Source: an uncultured Bacteroides sp. (GTDB lineage Bacteria; Bacteroidota; Bacteroidia; Bacteroidales; UBA11471). Taken from it: 34,837 bases of DNA. Numbering within the stretch: the first letter of the stretch is position 1; each line of letters opens with the position of its first letter. The notes beneath the pieces are model-generated. The model ran no database searches and had not been told where the DNA came from. It saw nothing but the letters and a program-made list of their open reading frames with translations. The translations under genes and the position numbers were made by a program. Below are positions 17,130-24,583 of the stretch, piece after piece. Location of the stretch: positions 1 to 34,837 of the forward strand of contig CAJLYN010000003.1 of the NCBI GenBank assembly GCA_905210875.1. Direction: 5' to 3'.

Positions 17130-18533
17130 ATGGGCGGTTTTTTCGGAACCATAAAGAAAACAAACTGTGTTGCCGATTTGTATTACGGCATTGACTATAA
17201 TTCCCATCTGGGAACCAAGCGCGGCGGTATGGTAACCTTTGACAAAGGTTACTTTACCCGCTCGATACACAACATTGAAAGCTCGTATTTCCGGACCAAA
17301 TTCGAAGCCGACCTGCCTACGTTTTCGGGAAATTCGGGTATCGGTATCATCAGCGATACCGATGCGCAGCCTATCATATTCAGTTGCCATCTCGGCAAGT
17401 TTGCCATCGTTACGGTGGCCAAGGTCAATAACCTGCCCGAGCTCGAAAAGGAGTTGCTCGACAAGGGGCACCACTTCTGCGAACACAGTAACGGCATCAC
17501 CAACCAGACCGAGTTGATAGGTACCCTTATCTCCGAAGGCAAAGATTATGTCGACGGCATCGAGAACGTGCAGAACAAGCTCAAAGGCTCCTGCTCGATG
17601 CTGCTTCTCACCGAGAATGGTATTATTGCCGCCCGCGACAAGTATGGCCGCACCCCTATATTGGTAGGGAAAGGTAGCGAGGGCTACGCCGTATCGTCGG
17701 AGTCATGCAGTTTTCCCAACCTTGGATATGAGACCTGCTACAACATAGGGCCCGGCGAGGTGGTGATGGTCACGGCCGACGGGTTCACCCAGCTGCGCAA
17801 GCCCAACAAGAAGATGCAGATATGCTCGTTCCTGTGGGTTTACTACGGCTATCCTGTGTGTGAATACGAGGGTAAGAATGTCGACCACGTGCGCTTTGAA
17901 TGTGGTTGCGAGATGGGCGAGAAAGACGATGTCGAGGCTGATTTCGTTTCGGCTATTCCCGATTCGGGTATCGGTATGGCGCTGGGTTATGCCGAGGGTA
18001 AGAAGATACCCTACAAACGGGGCATTGTGAAGTATACCCCCACATGGCCGCGCAGTTTCACCCCGCCCACGCAGGAGTTGCGCGAGTTGGTGGCCAAGAT
18101 GAAGCTGATACCCAACCCCGACCTTATCAACGGTAAGCGTGTTGTCTTCTGCGACGATTCCATCGTGCGCGGTACGCAGTTGCGCGATAATGTGTGCGAC
18201 CTTTTCCGTTGCGGAGCCAAGGAGGTGCATATGCGCATCAGCTGTCCGCCCCTTATCTATCCGTGCCGCTTTGTCAACTTCACGGCATCGAAGTCGGAAC
18301 TCGAACTGATAACCCGCCGCATCATTCAACAGTTTGAAGGCGACCATACCAAAAATCTTGAAGCCTATGCCCAGACAGGTTCGCCTGAGTATGAGCGCAT
18401 GGTCGAGGAGATACGCCGACAACTGAAAATTACATCGTTGAAGTTCAACCCCCTCGAAACACTGGTCAAGGCCATCGGCCTGCCCAAGGAGTGCATCTGC
18501 ACCCACTGTTTCGACGGTACAAGTTATGAGTAA
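17130..18533 (+). CDS. PurF-like phosphoribosyltransferase with inactive glutaminase domain
   Basis: This 467-residue protein aligns end to end with amidophosphoribosyltransferase. The PRPP loop VVFCDDSIVRGT (residues 342-349 for DDSIVRGT), the flexible loop RSFTPPTQELRELVAKMKL, and Cys232, Cys379, Cys457 and Cys460 at the four positions that bind the [4Fe-4S] cluster in the Bacillus enzyme are all present. The N-terminal Ntn glutaminase half is dead by sequence. The nucleophile Cys after Met is Gly2 (MGGFFGT, where MCGVFG is expected). The GHVRYAT arginine, the AHNGN oxyanion segment and the SSDTE aspartate are all replaced. No alternative start supplies a Cys. It would need free ammonia, a partner glutaminase or a different acceptor, or it may be regulatory. 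It is co-transcribed with purL. Automatic annotation would name it purF; I withhold that symbol. Confidence 0.9.
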   Translation: MGGFFGTIKKTNCVADLYYGIDYNSHLGTKRGGMVTFDKGYFTRSIHNIESSYFRTKFEADLPTFSGNSGIGIISDTDAQPIIFSCHLGKFAIVTVAKVNNLPELEKELLDKGHHFCEHSNGITNQTELIGTLISEGKDYVDGIENVQNKLKGSCSMLLLTENGIIAARDKYGRTPILVGKGSEGYAVSSESCSFPNLGYETCYNIGPGEVVMVTADGFTQLRKPNKKMQICSFLWVYYGYPVCEYEGKNVDHVRFECGCEMGEKDDVEADFVSAIPDSGIGMALGYAEGKKIPYKRGIVKYTPTWPRSFTPPTQELRELVAKMKLIPNPDLINGKRVVFCDDSIVRGTQLRDNVCDLFRCGAKEVHMRISCPPLIYPCRFVNFTASKSELELITRRIIQQFEGDHTKNLEAYAQTGSPEYERMVEEIRRQLKITSLKFNPLETLVKAIGLPKECICTHCFDGTSYE

Positions 18534-18545
18534 TCGAATCATTGT

Positions 18546-18585
18546 AAGAAGAGGGGGCGGCAAAATTTTGCCGCCCCCTCTTCTT
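18546..18585 (+). terminator. Strong intrinsic terminator after purL operon
   Basis: A perfect 40-base palindrome: a 20-base arm with a GGGGGCGGC core and its exact complement. It begins 13 bases after the stop codon. Its right end touches the -33 element of the next promoter. Confidence 0.85.
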
Positions 18586-18614
18586 GTATGTGCCGTAAAT
18601 CTTTTTTATATTTG
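18584..18614 (+). promoter_or_regulatory. Promoter of Sel1-repeat gene pair, with long leader
   Basis: TTG at 18584-18586, a 20-base spacer and TATATTTG at 18607-18614 match the consensus. Transcription near 18620 would give an untranslated leader of about 168 bases before 18788. The leader contains a small GGCC-AGA-GGCC hairpin (18678-18688) but nothing I recognise as a riboswitch. Confidence 0.55.
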
Positions 18615-18787
18615 TAGATGAGGTCTCGGAGTGTGCCATGTAGCGTTTGTATGTAGTGGTGCGCAGAGGGGAGAGGGGGCCAGAGGCCTTGGGTCGATAA
18701 GAAACGTCAGTACAATGCCCCTTACTCCTGGAGTTTTTGCTCTTCGTTGTAATTTGTTCGATATTAACCGATTTTATATAGTATTCC

Positions 18788-19399
18788 ATGAAAAGTATCT
18801 ATTCGATGTTTCGTTCACTGAGTGTGGTTGTCGTAATGGTTTCAAGCTGTATGCTCTTTCCGGTAGAAGGAGAGGCTTCGACGGTGGCTTCGCCTTATGT
18901 GCTGACTCAGATATCGCCTTATGAGAAACAGAAAATACAGGGCTATCTCGACAAGGCCTGGCAATATTATCTGAAAAAGGATTATGACAATGCCCTGCTC
19001 TGGTGGCGTAAGGCGGCTAAACATAATGTTGCTGCCGCTCAATACAACATCGGTCTTTGTTATGAACGGGGTACCGGTGTGAAGGCCGATATGAAGACGG
19101 CCGTCGAATGGTACCAGAAAGCTGCCGATCAGAATATGCCCGGAGCCCAGTACAACTTGGGTTATTGTTATGCCGAGGGTAAAGGGGTAAAACAAGATTA
19201 TGAGAAAGCTTTTGAGTGGTGGCGTGCAGCTGCCGGCCTAGGTCTGCCCGAGGCACAGTACAGTGTCGGGTGGTGTTATTTCGAAGGCCGGGGTGTGAAG
19301 CAGGACTATGAAGAGGCCCTCAAATGGTACCGTCTGGCAGCCGAAAAAGGAAACAGCGATGCAATAGCAGCTCTTTCCGAGTTGGGAGAGGAGATATGA
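18788..19399 (+). CDS. Secreted Sel1-repeat protein (short)
   Basis: This 203-residue protein has a signal peptide over about residues 1-31 (VVVVMVSSCMLFPVEGEA). The VSSC could act as a weak lipobox, so it may be a lipoprotein. After a helical pair (YLDKAWQYYLKKDYDNALLWWRKAA) come three near-identical 36-residue Sel1-like repeats: AAAQYNIGLCYERGTGV, PGAQYNLGYCYAEGKGV and PEAQYSVGWCYFEGRGV, each ending in a W(Y/W)..AA segment. Sel1 repeats are TPR relatives that form adaptor solenoids. Here they are probably periplasmic. It is 63 bases upstream of a much longer Sel1 protein with the same repeat type, so the pair probably arose by duplication and is probably transcribed together. Confidence 0.85.
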   Translation: MKSIYSMFRSLSVVVVMVSSCMLFPVEGEASTVASPYVLTQISPYEKQKIQGYLDKAWQYYLKKDYDNALLWWRKAAKHNVAAAQYNIGLCYERGTGVKADMKTAVEWYQKAADQNMPGAQYNLGYCYAEGKGVKQDYEKAFEWWRAAAGLGLPEAQYSVGWCYFEGRGVKQDYEEALKWYRLAAEKGNSDAIAALSELGEEI

Positions 19400-19462
19400 T
19401 TTTCCCTATCGGGATTTCATAGACACCCCGTTTTGTAATAATTTGTAAATAATAGAGTAGCT

Positions 19463-21613
19463 ATGCAGCCCAAATTGTCGAAATGCCAGGTGTGGACAAG
19501 TTTATTGTTGTTCATTTTTTTGTTCCCTGTGGGAGAGTCGGTGGCACAGAACCCGCTGAATGATGTGAAGCACGAAGTTCTCTTTGCCTACCCACCCAAA
19601 TCGTCTCTGCGGGCAGCACGCTGGTTGCGTAAGGCCGACAAGTTCAAGGCCGAAGGAAACGCTGAGAAAGCCGTCTCGTATTATGTCAAGGCCGCTGAGA
19701 AGAACGATGCCCGCGGGCAGTTCCTTCTGAGTCTCTGTTATAACAATGGGTATGGAGTAGATGCTGATGGTGAGAAGTCCATGCATTGGCTTTCTCTTTC
19801 GGCGCAACAAGGCTATGCATTGGCTCAGAACCTTATGGGAGTGCTATATACCTATAAGGAAAACGCTGATTATAAAAAAGCGTTGACCTATTACAAAAAG
19901 GCTGCACTTCAAGGGTATAGTGAGGCCCAGTACAATGTGGGCTGGTGTTATTTCAACGGCTACGGTGTAGAGGCCGACCAGGTGGAGGCCATGCGTTGGA
20001 TAAGAATGGCTGCCGAGCAAGGATATGGTTTGGCCTTGGACATGATGTGGCAGGCATATTATTTTGGCATGAAAAATTTGCCGCGTGATTATAAGCAGGC
20101 TGCCGATTGGATGGTAAAAGCCATGGCTCAAGGCGAGCAGATGCCTCAATTCTATCTGGCAACATTATATCTCGAAGGAAAAGGGGTAGAGGCCGATACG
20201 GCTAAGGCTCTGTCGCTTTTTACACAATCGGCCGAGGCGGGATATATGTGGTCGCAAAACAAGTTGGGTGGTCTTTATGAGGTGGGCATTGGTGTGCCCG
20301 CCGACAGTGCCGCTGCTTATGCCTGGTATAAAAAGGCGGCCGAACAGGGCCTTGCCGATGCTCAAAATAATGTGGGCCGTTGTTACCGTATAGGCATCGG
20401 GGTGGAAGAGACCCCGGCTTTGGCCGTGGAGTGGTATCAGCAAGCCTCTAAGAATGGTAATGTATATGCCATGAGCAACTTGGGGTGGTGCTATGAACAG
20501 GGTTATGGTATCGACAAAAATCACGCATGCGCCTTACAATATTATAAGGAGGCTGCCGACCACCATTATGCCGAAGCTTATCTTGGCATGGGCCGACTTT
20601 ATTGGAAGGGGATTGGCGTGAAGCGGGATTATACCGAAGCCGGCATTTGCCTCCATCGGGCCGCGGGTGCGGGAGTGACGGCCGCTTACGAGGAACTGGG
20701 TCGTTTTTATGAGAGCGACAGTACCGGATTCCGTAACGACAAGGAATCTTTCGACTGGTATATGTTGGCGGCGGACAAGGGCTCGTCTTATGCCACTTGG
20801 CGATTGGGTCGTTTCTGTCAGTTGGGCCGTGGCGTGGCGCAGGATTATGGCAAGGCCATTGAATATCTGAGCCGGGTGAGCCATATGAATAAAACGGCGC
20901 TGGTGAATTTGGGCGACTGTTATAAAGCTACCGAAGCCTACGACCGGGCTTTTGATTGTTATGAAGAGGCTTTTGAAAGAGGTCAGAAAAATGCAGCCTG
21001 CTGCATAGCAGTAATGTATGAGAAGGGTTTGGGGGTGGCTGTCGATAATGATGAGGCCATGAAGTGGTACACGCTCGGGGCAGAGGCGGGAGACCGCTAC
21101 GCCCAATATCTTTTGGGGCGGCGTTACCTCATGGGCGACATTGTGCCGGCCGATACCTCACTGGCGATAGAATGGCTTTCCCGTTCAGGGGAAAATGGCT
21201 ATGCGCCGGCTTGGTGTCAATTAGGGGTGTCCTATACGACCGGAAAATATATGCCTCGTAATTACCCAAAGGCTTTTGCATATTATTATCGGGCTGCCCA
21301 GATGGGAGACGATTATTCCGCCTTTGCATTGGGCGAATGTTATCGGAAGGGCCGAGGGTGTGAACAAAACGATACCTTGTCTTTCCAATGGTTCGCACGG
21401 GCGGTTGAACATGGAGATGTTTTCGCTCAAAAAAAACTGGGCGACTGTTATTTTTATGGCTGGGGAGTGGAAAAGAACCGCGAAGAGGCCGTAAAATATT
21501 ATAGAATGGCGGCCGATAATGGACTCGCTTCGGCACAAAAGATGTTGAAGAAAATAGAAAAAGAGAAAATGACTCGGAAAGAAACCTCATTTTCCGATGC
21601 TGAAAATCGATAA
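19463..21613 (+). CDS. Secreted Sel1-repeat protein (long, about 17 repeats)
   Basis: This 716-residue protein has a signal peptide (WTSLLLFIFLFPVGESVAQ, cleavage near residue 29). I count about 17 Sel1-like units of roughly 36 residues from about residue 90 to the end, such as AQYNVGWCYFNGYGVEADQ, AQNNVGRCYRIGIGVEE and AQKKLGDCYFYGWGVEKN. One unit (near residue 490) is shortened and reads like a plain TPR. Nothing but solenoid is visible, so it is a large periplasmic scaffold or a partner for other envelope proteins. It ends in a short charged tail (KMLKKIEKEKMTRKE). No enzyme motif is present and the partner is unknown. A weak hairpin (CCGTC/GACGG) follows the stop but is not a convincing terminator. 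Confidence 0.87.
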   Translation: MQPKLSKCQVWTSLLLFIFLFPVGESVAQNPLNDVKHEVLFAYPPKSSLRAARWLRKADKFKAEGNAEKAVSYYVKAAEKNDARGQFLLSLCYNNGYGVDADGEKSMHWLSLSAQQGYALAQNLMGVLYTYKENADYKKALTYYKKAALQGYSEAQYNVGWCYFNGYGVEADQVEAMRWIRMAAEQGYGLALDMMWQAYYFGMKNLPRDYKQAADWMVKAMAQGEQMPQFYLATLYLEGKGVEADTAKALSLFTQSAEAGYMWSQNKLGGLYEVGIGVPADSAAAYAWYKKAAEQGLADAQNNVGRCYRIGIGVEETPALAVEWYQQASKNGNVYAMSNLGWCYEQGYGIDKNHACALQYYKEAADHHYAEAYLGMGRLYWKGIGVKRDYTEAGICLHRAAGAGVTAAYEELGRFYESDSTGFRNDKESFDWYMLAADKGSSYATWRLGRFCQLGRGVAQDYGKAIEYLSRVSHMNKTALVNLGDCYKATEAYDRAFDCYEEAFERGQKNAACCIAVMYEKGLGVAVDNDEAMKWYTLGAEAGDRYAQYLLGRRYLMGDIVPADTSLAIEWLSRSGENGYAPAWCQLGVSYTTGKYMPRNYPKAFAYYYRAAQMGDDYSAFALGECYRKGRGCEQNDTLSFQWFARAVEHGDVFAQKKLGDCYFYGWGVEKNREEAVKYYRMAADNGLASAQKMLKKIEKEKMTRKETSFSDAENR

Positions 21614-21810
21614 AGTGCCGTCTGTCGGGGTTGACGGAATGAAGAGATTATAGGTTTTCCCTGTCTTTTCATTCGTTAAAAAAGGTGTGTCGTGTCTTTT
21701 TGTTTTAAATTAATGGTGAATTTGAAGTTTTTGTAGAAGAGACTTTCGGAAGACAGCTTGTTTCCTTTTAGAAAGTTTGACAAAATGCCAGAAAATAATT
21801 TTCATTTTTC

Positions 21811-21840
21811 TTGTGTGGCTCATAGAATTTTGTATTTTTG
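21811..21840 (+). promoter_or_regulatory. Promoter of gdhA
   Basis: TTG at 21811-21813, a 19-base spacer and TATTTTTG at 21833-21840 give a full consensus match. The leader would be about 27 bases. Confidence 0.68.
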
Positions 21841-21872
21841 TTGTATGAAAATAACCCCTAAAATCTGCGACT

Positions 21873-23207
21873 ATGAACATTCAGACAATTATGAATAATC
21901 TGTCGGCCAAGCATCCCGGGGAATCGGAGTATTTGCAGGCCGTACACGAAGTTTTGCTTTCGATAGAAGAGATTTACAACCAGCATCCCGAGTTTGAAAA
22001 AGCCAAGATTATTGAGCGTATGGTCGAGCCTGACCGTATCTTTACCTTTAAGGTGCCTTGGGTCGACGACAAAGGCAATGTACAGGTAAACCTTGGTTAT
22101 CGCGTACAGTTTAATAATGCCATTGGCCCGTACAAAGGCGGAATTCGTTTCCATGCCTCGGTCAATCTTTCTATTTTGAAATTCCTTGGCTTTGAGCAGA
22201 CTTTCAAGAATGCGCTTACCACCTTGCCTATGGGTGGCGGCAAAGGCGGTTCCGATTTTAGTCCGCGCGGTAAGTCCGATGCCGAAATCATGCGTTTCTG
22301 CCAGGCCTTCATGTTGGAATTGTGGCGTCATCTCGGGCCCGATACCGATGTGCCGGCCGGCGATATCGGTGTAGGTGGCCGCGAAGTGGGCTATATGTTT
22401 GGAATGTATAAAAAGTTGGCACAGGAACATACCGGAACATTCACCGGCAAAGGCATCGAATTTGGCGGTTCGCTCATTCGTCCCGAAGCAACCGGATTCG
22501 GTGGTCTCTATTTCGTAAAACAGATGTTGGAAACCAAGGGCCTTTCACTGCAAGGAAAGACCATCGCTGTCAGCGGATTCGGAAATGTGGCCTGGGGAGC
22601 TGTGACCAAAGCCACCCAGCTGGGTGCCAAAGTGGTTACCTTGTCGGGCCCCGACGGATATGTTTACGACCCCGATGGCGTGAGCGGCGAGAAAATCGAT
22701 TATATGCTCGAACTACGTGCCTCGGGCAATGATATTGTCGCTCCCTATGCCGAGAAGTATGGTGTACAGTTCTTCCCCGACCGTCGTCCGTGGGAGCAGA
22801 AGGTCGACATTGCCCTGCCTTGCGCTACGCAGAACGAACTCGATGCCGACGATGCCCGTCGCCTTATCGACAACGGTGTGATATGTGTGGGCGAGATTTC
22901 CAACATGGGTTGCCGCCCCGAAGCCATCGACCTTTTCATTCAGCATCATATCATGTATGGTCCCGGTAAGGCTGTAAATGCAGGCGGTGTGGCTACATCG
23001 GGTCTGGAAATGACACAGAATGCCATGCACATCAGTTGGAGCGCCGAAGAGGTAGACCGTCGTCTGCACGACATCATGCGCGATATTCATACCCAATGTG
23101 TAAAATACGGAACTGAACCCGATGGATATATCAACTATATGAAGGGGGCCAATATTGCCGGCTTCATGAAAGTGGCCAAAGCCATGTTGGCACAAGGTAT
23201 CTTGTAA
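21873..23207 (+). CDS. gdhA: Glutamate dehydrogenase
   Basis: This 444-residue hexameric-type glutamate dehydrogenase interconverts glutamate with 2-oxoglutarate and ammonia. Landmarks are GPYKGGIRFH (substrate Lys, near residue 88), LPMGGGKGGSDF (catalytic Lys, near 124), DVPAGDIGVGGREVGY (catalytic Asp, near 164), and the Rossmann fold with VSGFGNVAWGA (near 235). The length and the DTDVPAGDIGVGGRE pattern fit the small bacterial enzyme that usually uses NADP(H); cofactor choice cannot be proved here. It is flanked by its own promoter and a strong terminator, so it is a single-gene unit. In gut Bacteroidales this enzyme is a main route of ammonia assimilation. Confidence 0.95.
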   Translation: MNIQTIMNNLSAKHPGESEYLQAVHEVLLSIEEIYNQHPEFEKAKIIERMVEPDRIFTFKVPWVDDKGNVQVNLGYRVQFNNAIGPYKGGIRFHASVNLSILKFLGFEQTFKNALTTLPMGGGKGGSDFSPRGKSDAEIMRFCQAFMLELWRHLGPDTDVPAGDIGVGGREVGYMFGMYKKLAQEHTGTFTGKGIEFGGSLIRPEATGFGGLYFVKQMLETKGLSLQGKTIAVSGFGNVAWGAVTKATQLGAKVVTLSGPDGYVYDPDGVSGEKIDYMLELRASGNDIVAPYAEKYGVQFFPDRRPWEQKVDIALPCATQNELDADDARRLIDNGVICVGEISNMGCRPEAIDLFIQHHIMYGPGKAVNAGGVATSGLEMTQNAMHISWSAEEVDRRLHDIMRDIHTQCVKYGTEPDGYINYMKGANIAGFMKVAKAMLAQGIL

Positions 23208-23233
23208 TTTACAGGATAGCTAATGATAAGCAG

Positions 23234-23271
23234 GTCCCGCAGGAAGAAAAATCTTCTTGCGGGACTTTTTT
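23234..23271 (+). terminator. Intrinsic terminator of gdhA
   Basis: GTCCCGCAGGAAGA pairs with TCTTCTTGCGGGAC (one mismatch/G-U) around an A-rich loop and is followed by six T residues. Confidence 0.88.
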
Positions 23272-23329
23272 ATGTAAGAAAAGGTATGTTGGAATTGAAG
23301 ATAAGATGATGATGAATAAACGGACGGAT

Positions 23330-23671
23330 TTATTCGCCTTGTGAAGAGGCGATGTCGTAATTTGTCGTAATCCAGTTTATCAATTCGCTCAATAAGGGAA
23401 TGAGACTATATCCCTTTTCGGTCAGCTCGTATTCTACCCTTGGCGGAATTTCGGGAAAGACCTGCCGGCTTATCAGGCAGTCTTTTTCGAGAGCCCGCAG
23501 GGTGACGGTAAGCATCCGTTGTGAAATATCGCCCAGACTTCGTTGTATGTCCGAGAATCGCATTTTACCATTGGCATTCAATGAGATGAGTACCAGTACC
23601 GACCATTTGTTCCCGATGTGCGAAAGAATATCGCGCACGGGACATACTCCTGTGTGATAAAAAGTTTTCAT
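23330..23671 (-). CDS. HxlR-family transcriptional regulator
   Basis: This 113-residue winged-helix protein matches the HxlR family: CPVRDILSHIGNKWSVLVL at the N-terminus, MRFSDIQRSLGDISQRMLTVTLRALEKDGLI-like recognition helices in the middle (here EKDCLISRQV), and PPRVEYELTEKGYSL as the wing. Cys10, in GVCPVRD, occupies the position of the redox- or electrophile-sensing cysteine in Bacillus HxlR members such as YodB and HypR. The ATG at 23671 is preferred over an in-frame TTG 11 codons upstream because the family starts just before CPV. It is divergent from a DJ-1/PfpI gene, with GTTAC/GTAAC boxes between them, so it probably controls that gene and itself. Sensing of thiol-reactive compounds is inference. 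Confidence 0.88.
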   Translation of the reverse strand: MKTFYHTGVCPVRDILSHIGNKWSVLVLISLNANGKMRFSDIQRSLGDISQRMLTVTLRALEKDCLISRQVFPEIPPRVEYELTEKGYSLIPLLSELINWITTNYDIASSQGE

Positions 23672-23709
23672 ATTTTTAACAATCTCTATTGCTCTTGTTT
23701 TCAATAATG

Positions 23710-23744
23710 GTTACTGTTTTGTAACTATCTGATTGTGATGTTAC
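23710..23744. promoter_or_regulatory. Candidate HxlR operator region
   Basis: GTTAC (23710-23714), six bases and GTAAC (23721-23725) form a perfect inverted repeat, and a further GTTAC sits at 23740-23744, just before the likely -33 of the DJ-1 promoter. GTAACTAT at 23721-23728 recurs at 23807-23814. The position between divergent regulator and target genes suits an operator. Confidence 0.45.
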
Positions 23745-23747
23745 TTC

Positions 23748-23778
23748 TTGGACTATTGGACGCCTTTTTTAATCTTTG
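23748..23778 (+). promoter_or_regulatory. Candidate promoter of DJ-1/PfpI gene
   Basis: TTG at 23748-23750, a 20-base spacer and AATCTTTG at 23771-23778, one mismatch from TAnnTTTG. The leader would be about 55 bases. Confidence 0.4.
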
Positions 23779-23838
23779 CTGCACAAAGATGAGAAACGTA
23801 TTAAAAGTAACTATTGTTTCACTAAAAGAAAAAATATT

Positions 23839-24366
23839 ATGGCAAAGAAAGTTGCAGTTTTAGCCGTGAATCCGGTGAACGGTATGGGGTTGTTTACCTA
23901 TTTGGAAACCTTTTATGAAAACAAGATTGAGTTCAAGGTGTTTGCCGTATCCGATACGACGGCGATTCATACCAATTCGGGAGTTGCATTGAAGGCCGAT
24001 GATGTCGTCTTTTCTCTCAAAGGACACGCCGACGATTTTGATGCACTGGTATTTTCCTGCGGCGATGCTATCCCGGTATTTCAGGCGCATGCCTCCGAGG
24101 CATATAATCTGGCGATGATAGATGTCATTCGGGAATTTGCCGCCAAGGAAAAGCTGATAATCGGGCATTGTGCGGCCGCATTGATATTTGAAAAAGCCGG
24201 AATTACTGTCGGGAAAAAAGTGGCCGTGCACCCCATGGCCAAAGTTGCCATACAGCAGGGCCAAGCTACCGACGCTCCTTATGAGGTTGATAGCCACCTG
24301 TACACGGCACAGAATGAACATTCCATTGAGGCCATGATGCCGGCTTTGCTCAAAGCGTTACGATGA
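23839..24366 (+). CDS. DJ-1/PfpI-family protein
   Basis: This 175-residue cytoplasmic protein has the DJ-1/PfpI flavodoxin-like fold: MAKKVAVLAVNPVNG first strand, DALVFSCGDAIPVFQAH, then IIGHCAAALIFEKAGIT with Cys111 at the nucleophile elbow (GHCAA, where many members have AICAG), and a C-terminal VDSHLYTAQNEHS segment, where related proteins have a catalytic-like His region. Members include glyoxalases, chaperones and stress proteins; which applies is unclear. An in-frame start 21 codons upstream (23776) adds only low-complexity basic residues and would lie inside the promoter, so the ATG at 23839 is preferred. The divergent HxlR regulator suggests induction by thiol-reactive or carbonyl stress. 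Confidence 0.85.
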   Translation: MAKKVAVLAVNPVNGMGLFTYLETFYENKIEFKVFAVSDTTAIHTNSGVALKADDVVFSLKGHADDFDALVFSCGDAIPVFQAHASEAYNLAMIDVIREFAAKEKLIIGHCAAALIFEKAGITVGKKVAVHPMAKVAIQQGQATDAPYEVDSHLYTAQNEHSIEAMMPALLKALR

Positions 24367-24386
24367 TTTTCAGCGAAGGTTAGGAC

Positions 24387-24420
24387 AAAGAGAAACGAGT
24401 ATAACTTGTTTCTCTTTTTT
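24387..24420 (+). terminator. Intrinsic terminator after DJ-1/PfpI gene
   Basis: AAAGAGAAACGAGT pairs with ACTTGTTTCTCTTT (one G-U) around an ATA loop and runs into further T residues. Confidence 0.82.
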
Positions 24421-24499
24421 GTATGTTGTATGCAAGGGGTAAAGTCGGTTAAAAGTTGTGTGACATGGTGGGAGCGGGGGGCATTTTTTGAACGATGTA

Positions 24500-24530
24500 T
24501 TGCAATTTTGCGGCAAAAATTCTATATTTG
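24500..24530 (+). promoter_or_regulatory. Promoter of etfBA-acyl-CoA dehydrogenase operon
   Basis: TTG at 24500-24502, a 20-base spacer and TATATTTG at 24523-24530. The spacer is filled by an imperfect palindrome (GCAATTTTGC facing GGCAAAAATTC, about 24502-24522), which could be an operator. Confidence 0.65.
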
Positions 24531-24583
24531 TAAAATGAATCATTCGGTTTTGAGAATCCGAACATAATAAAACCTAATAACCT

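Noticed and set aside
18631..18924. 97-codon forward frame overlapping the start of the short Sel1 gene
   Set aside because: Composition is not protein-like and it overlaps a clear signal peptide gene in another frame.
18788..21613. Repeated segments that could suggest a CRISPR or tandem DNA repeat
   Set aside because: The periodicity is 108 bases at the protein level (36-residue Sel1 units), with divergent DNA and no spacers.
21614..21660. Hairpin after the long Sel1 gene as a terminator
   Set aside because: Stem is only 5 bp and is not followed by a T tract.
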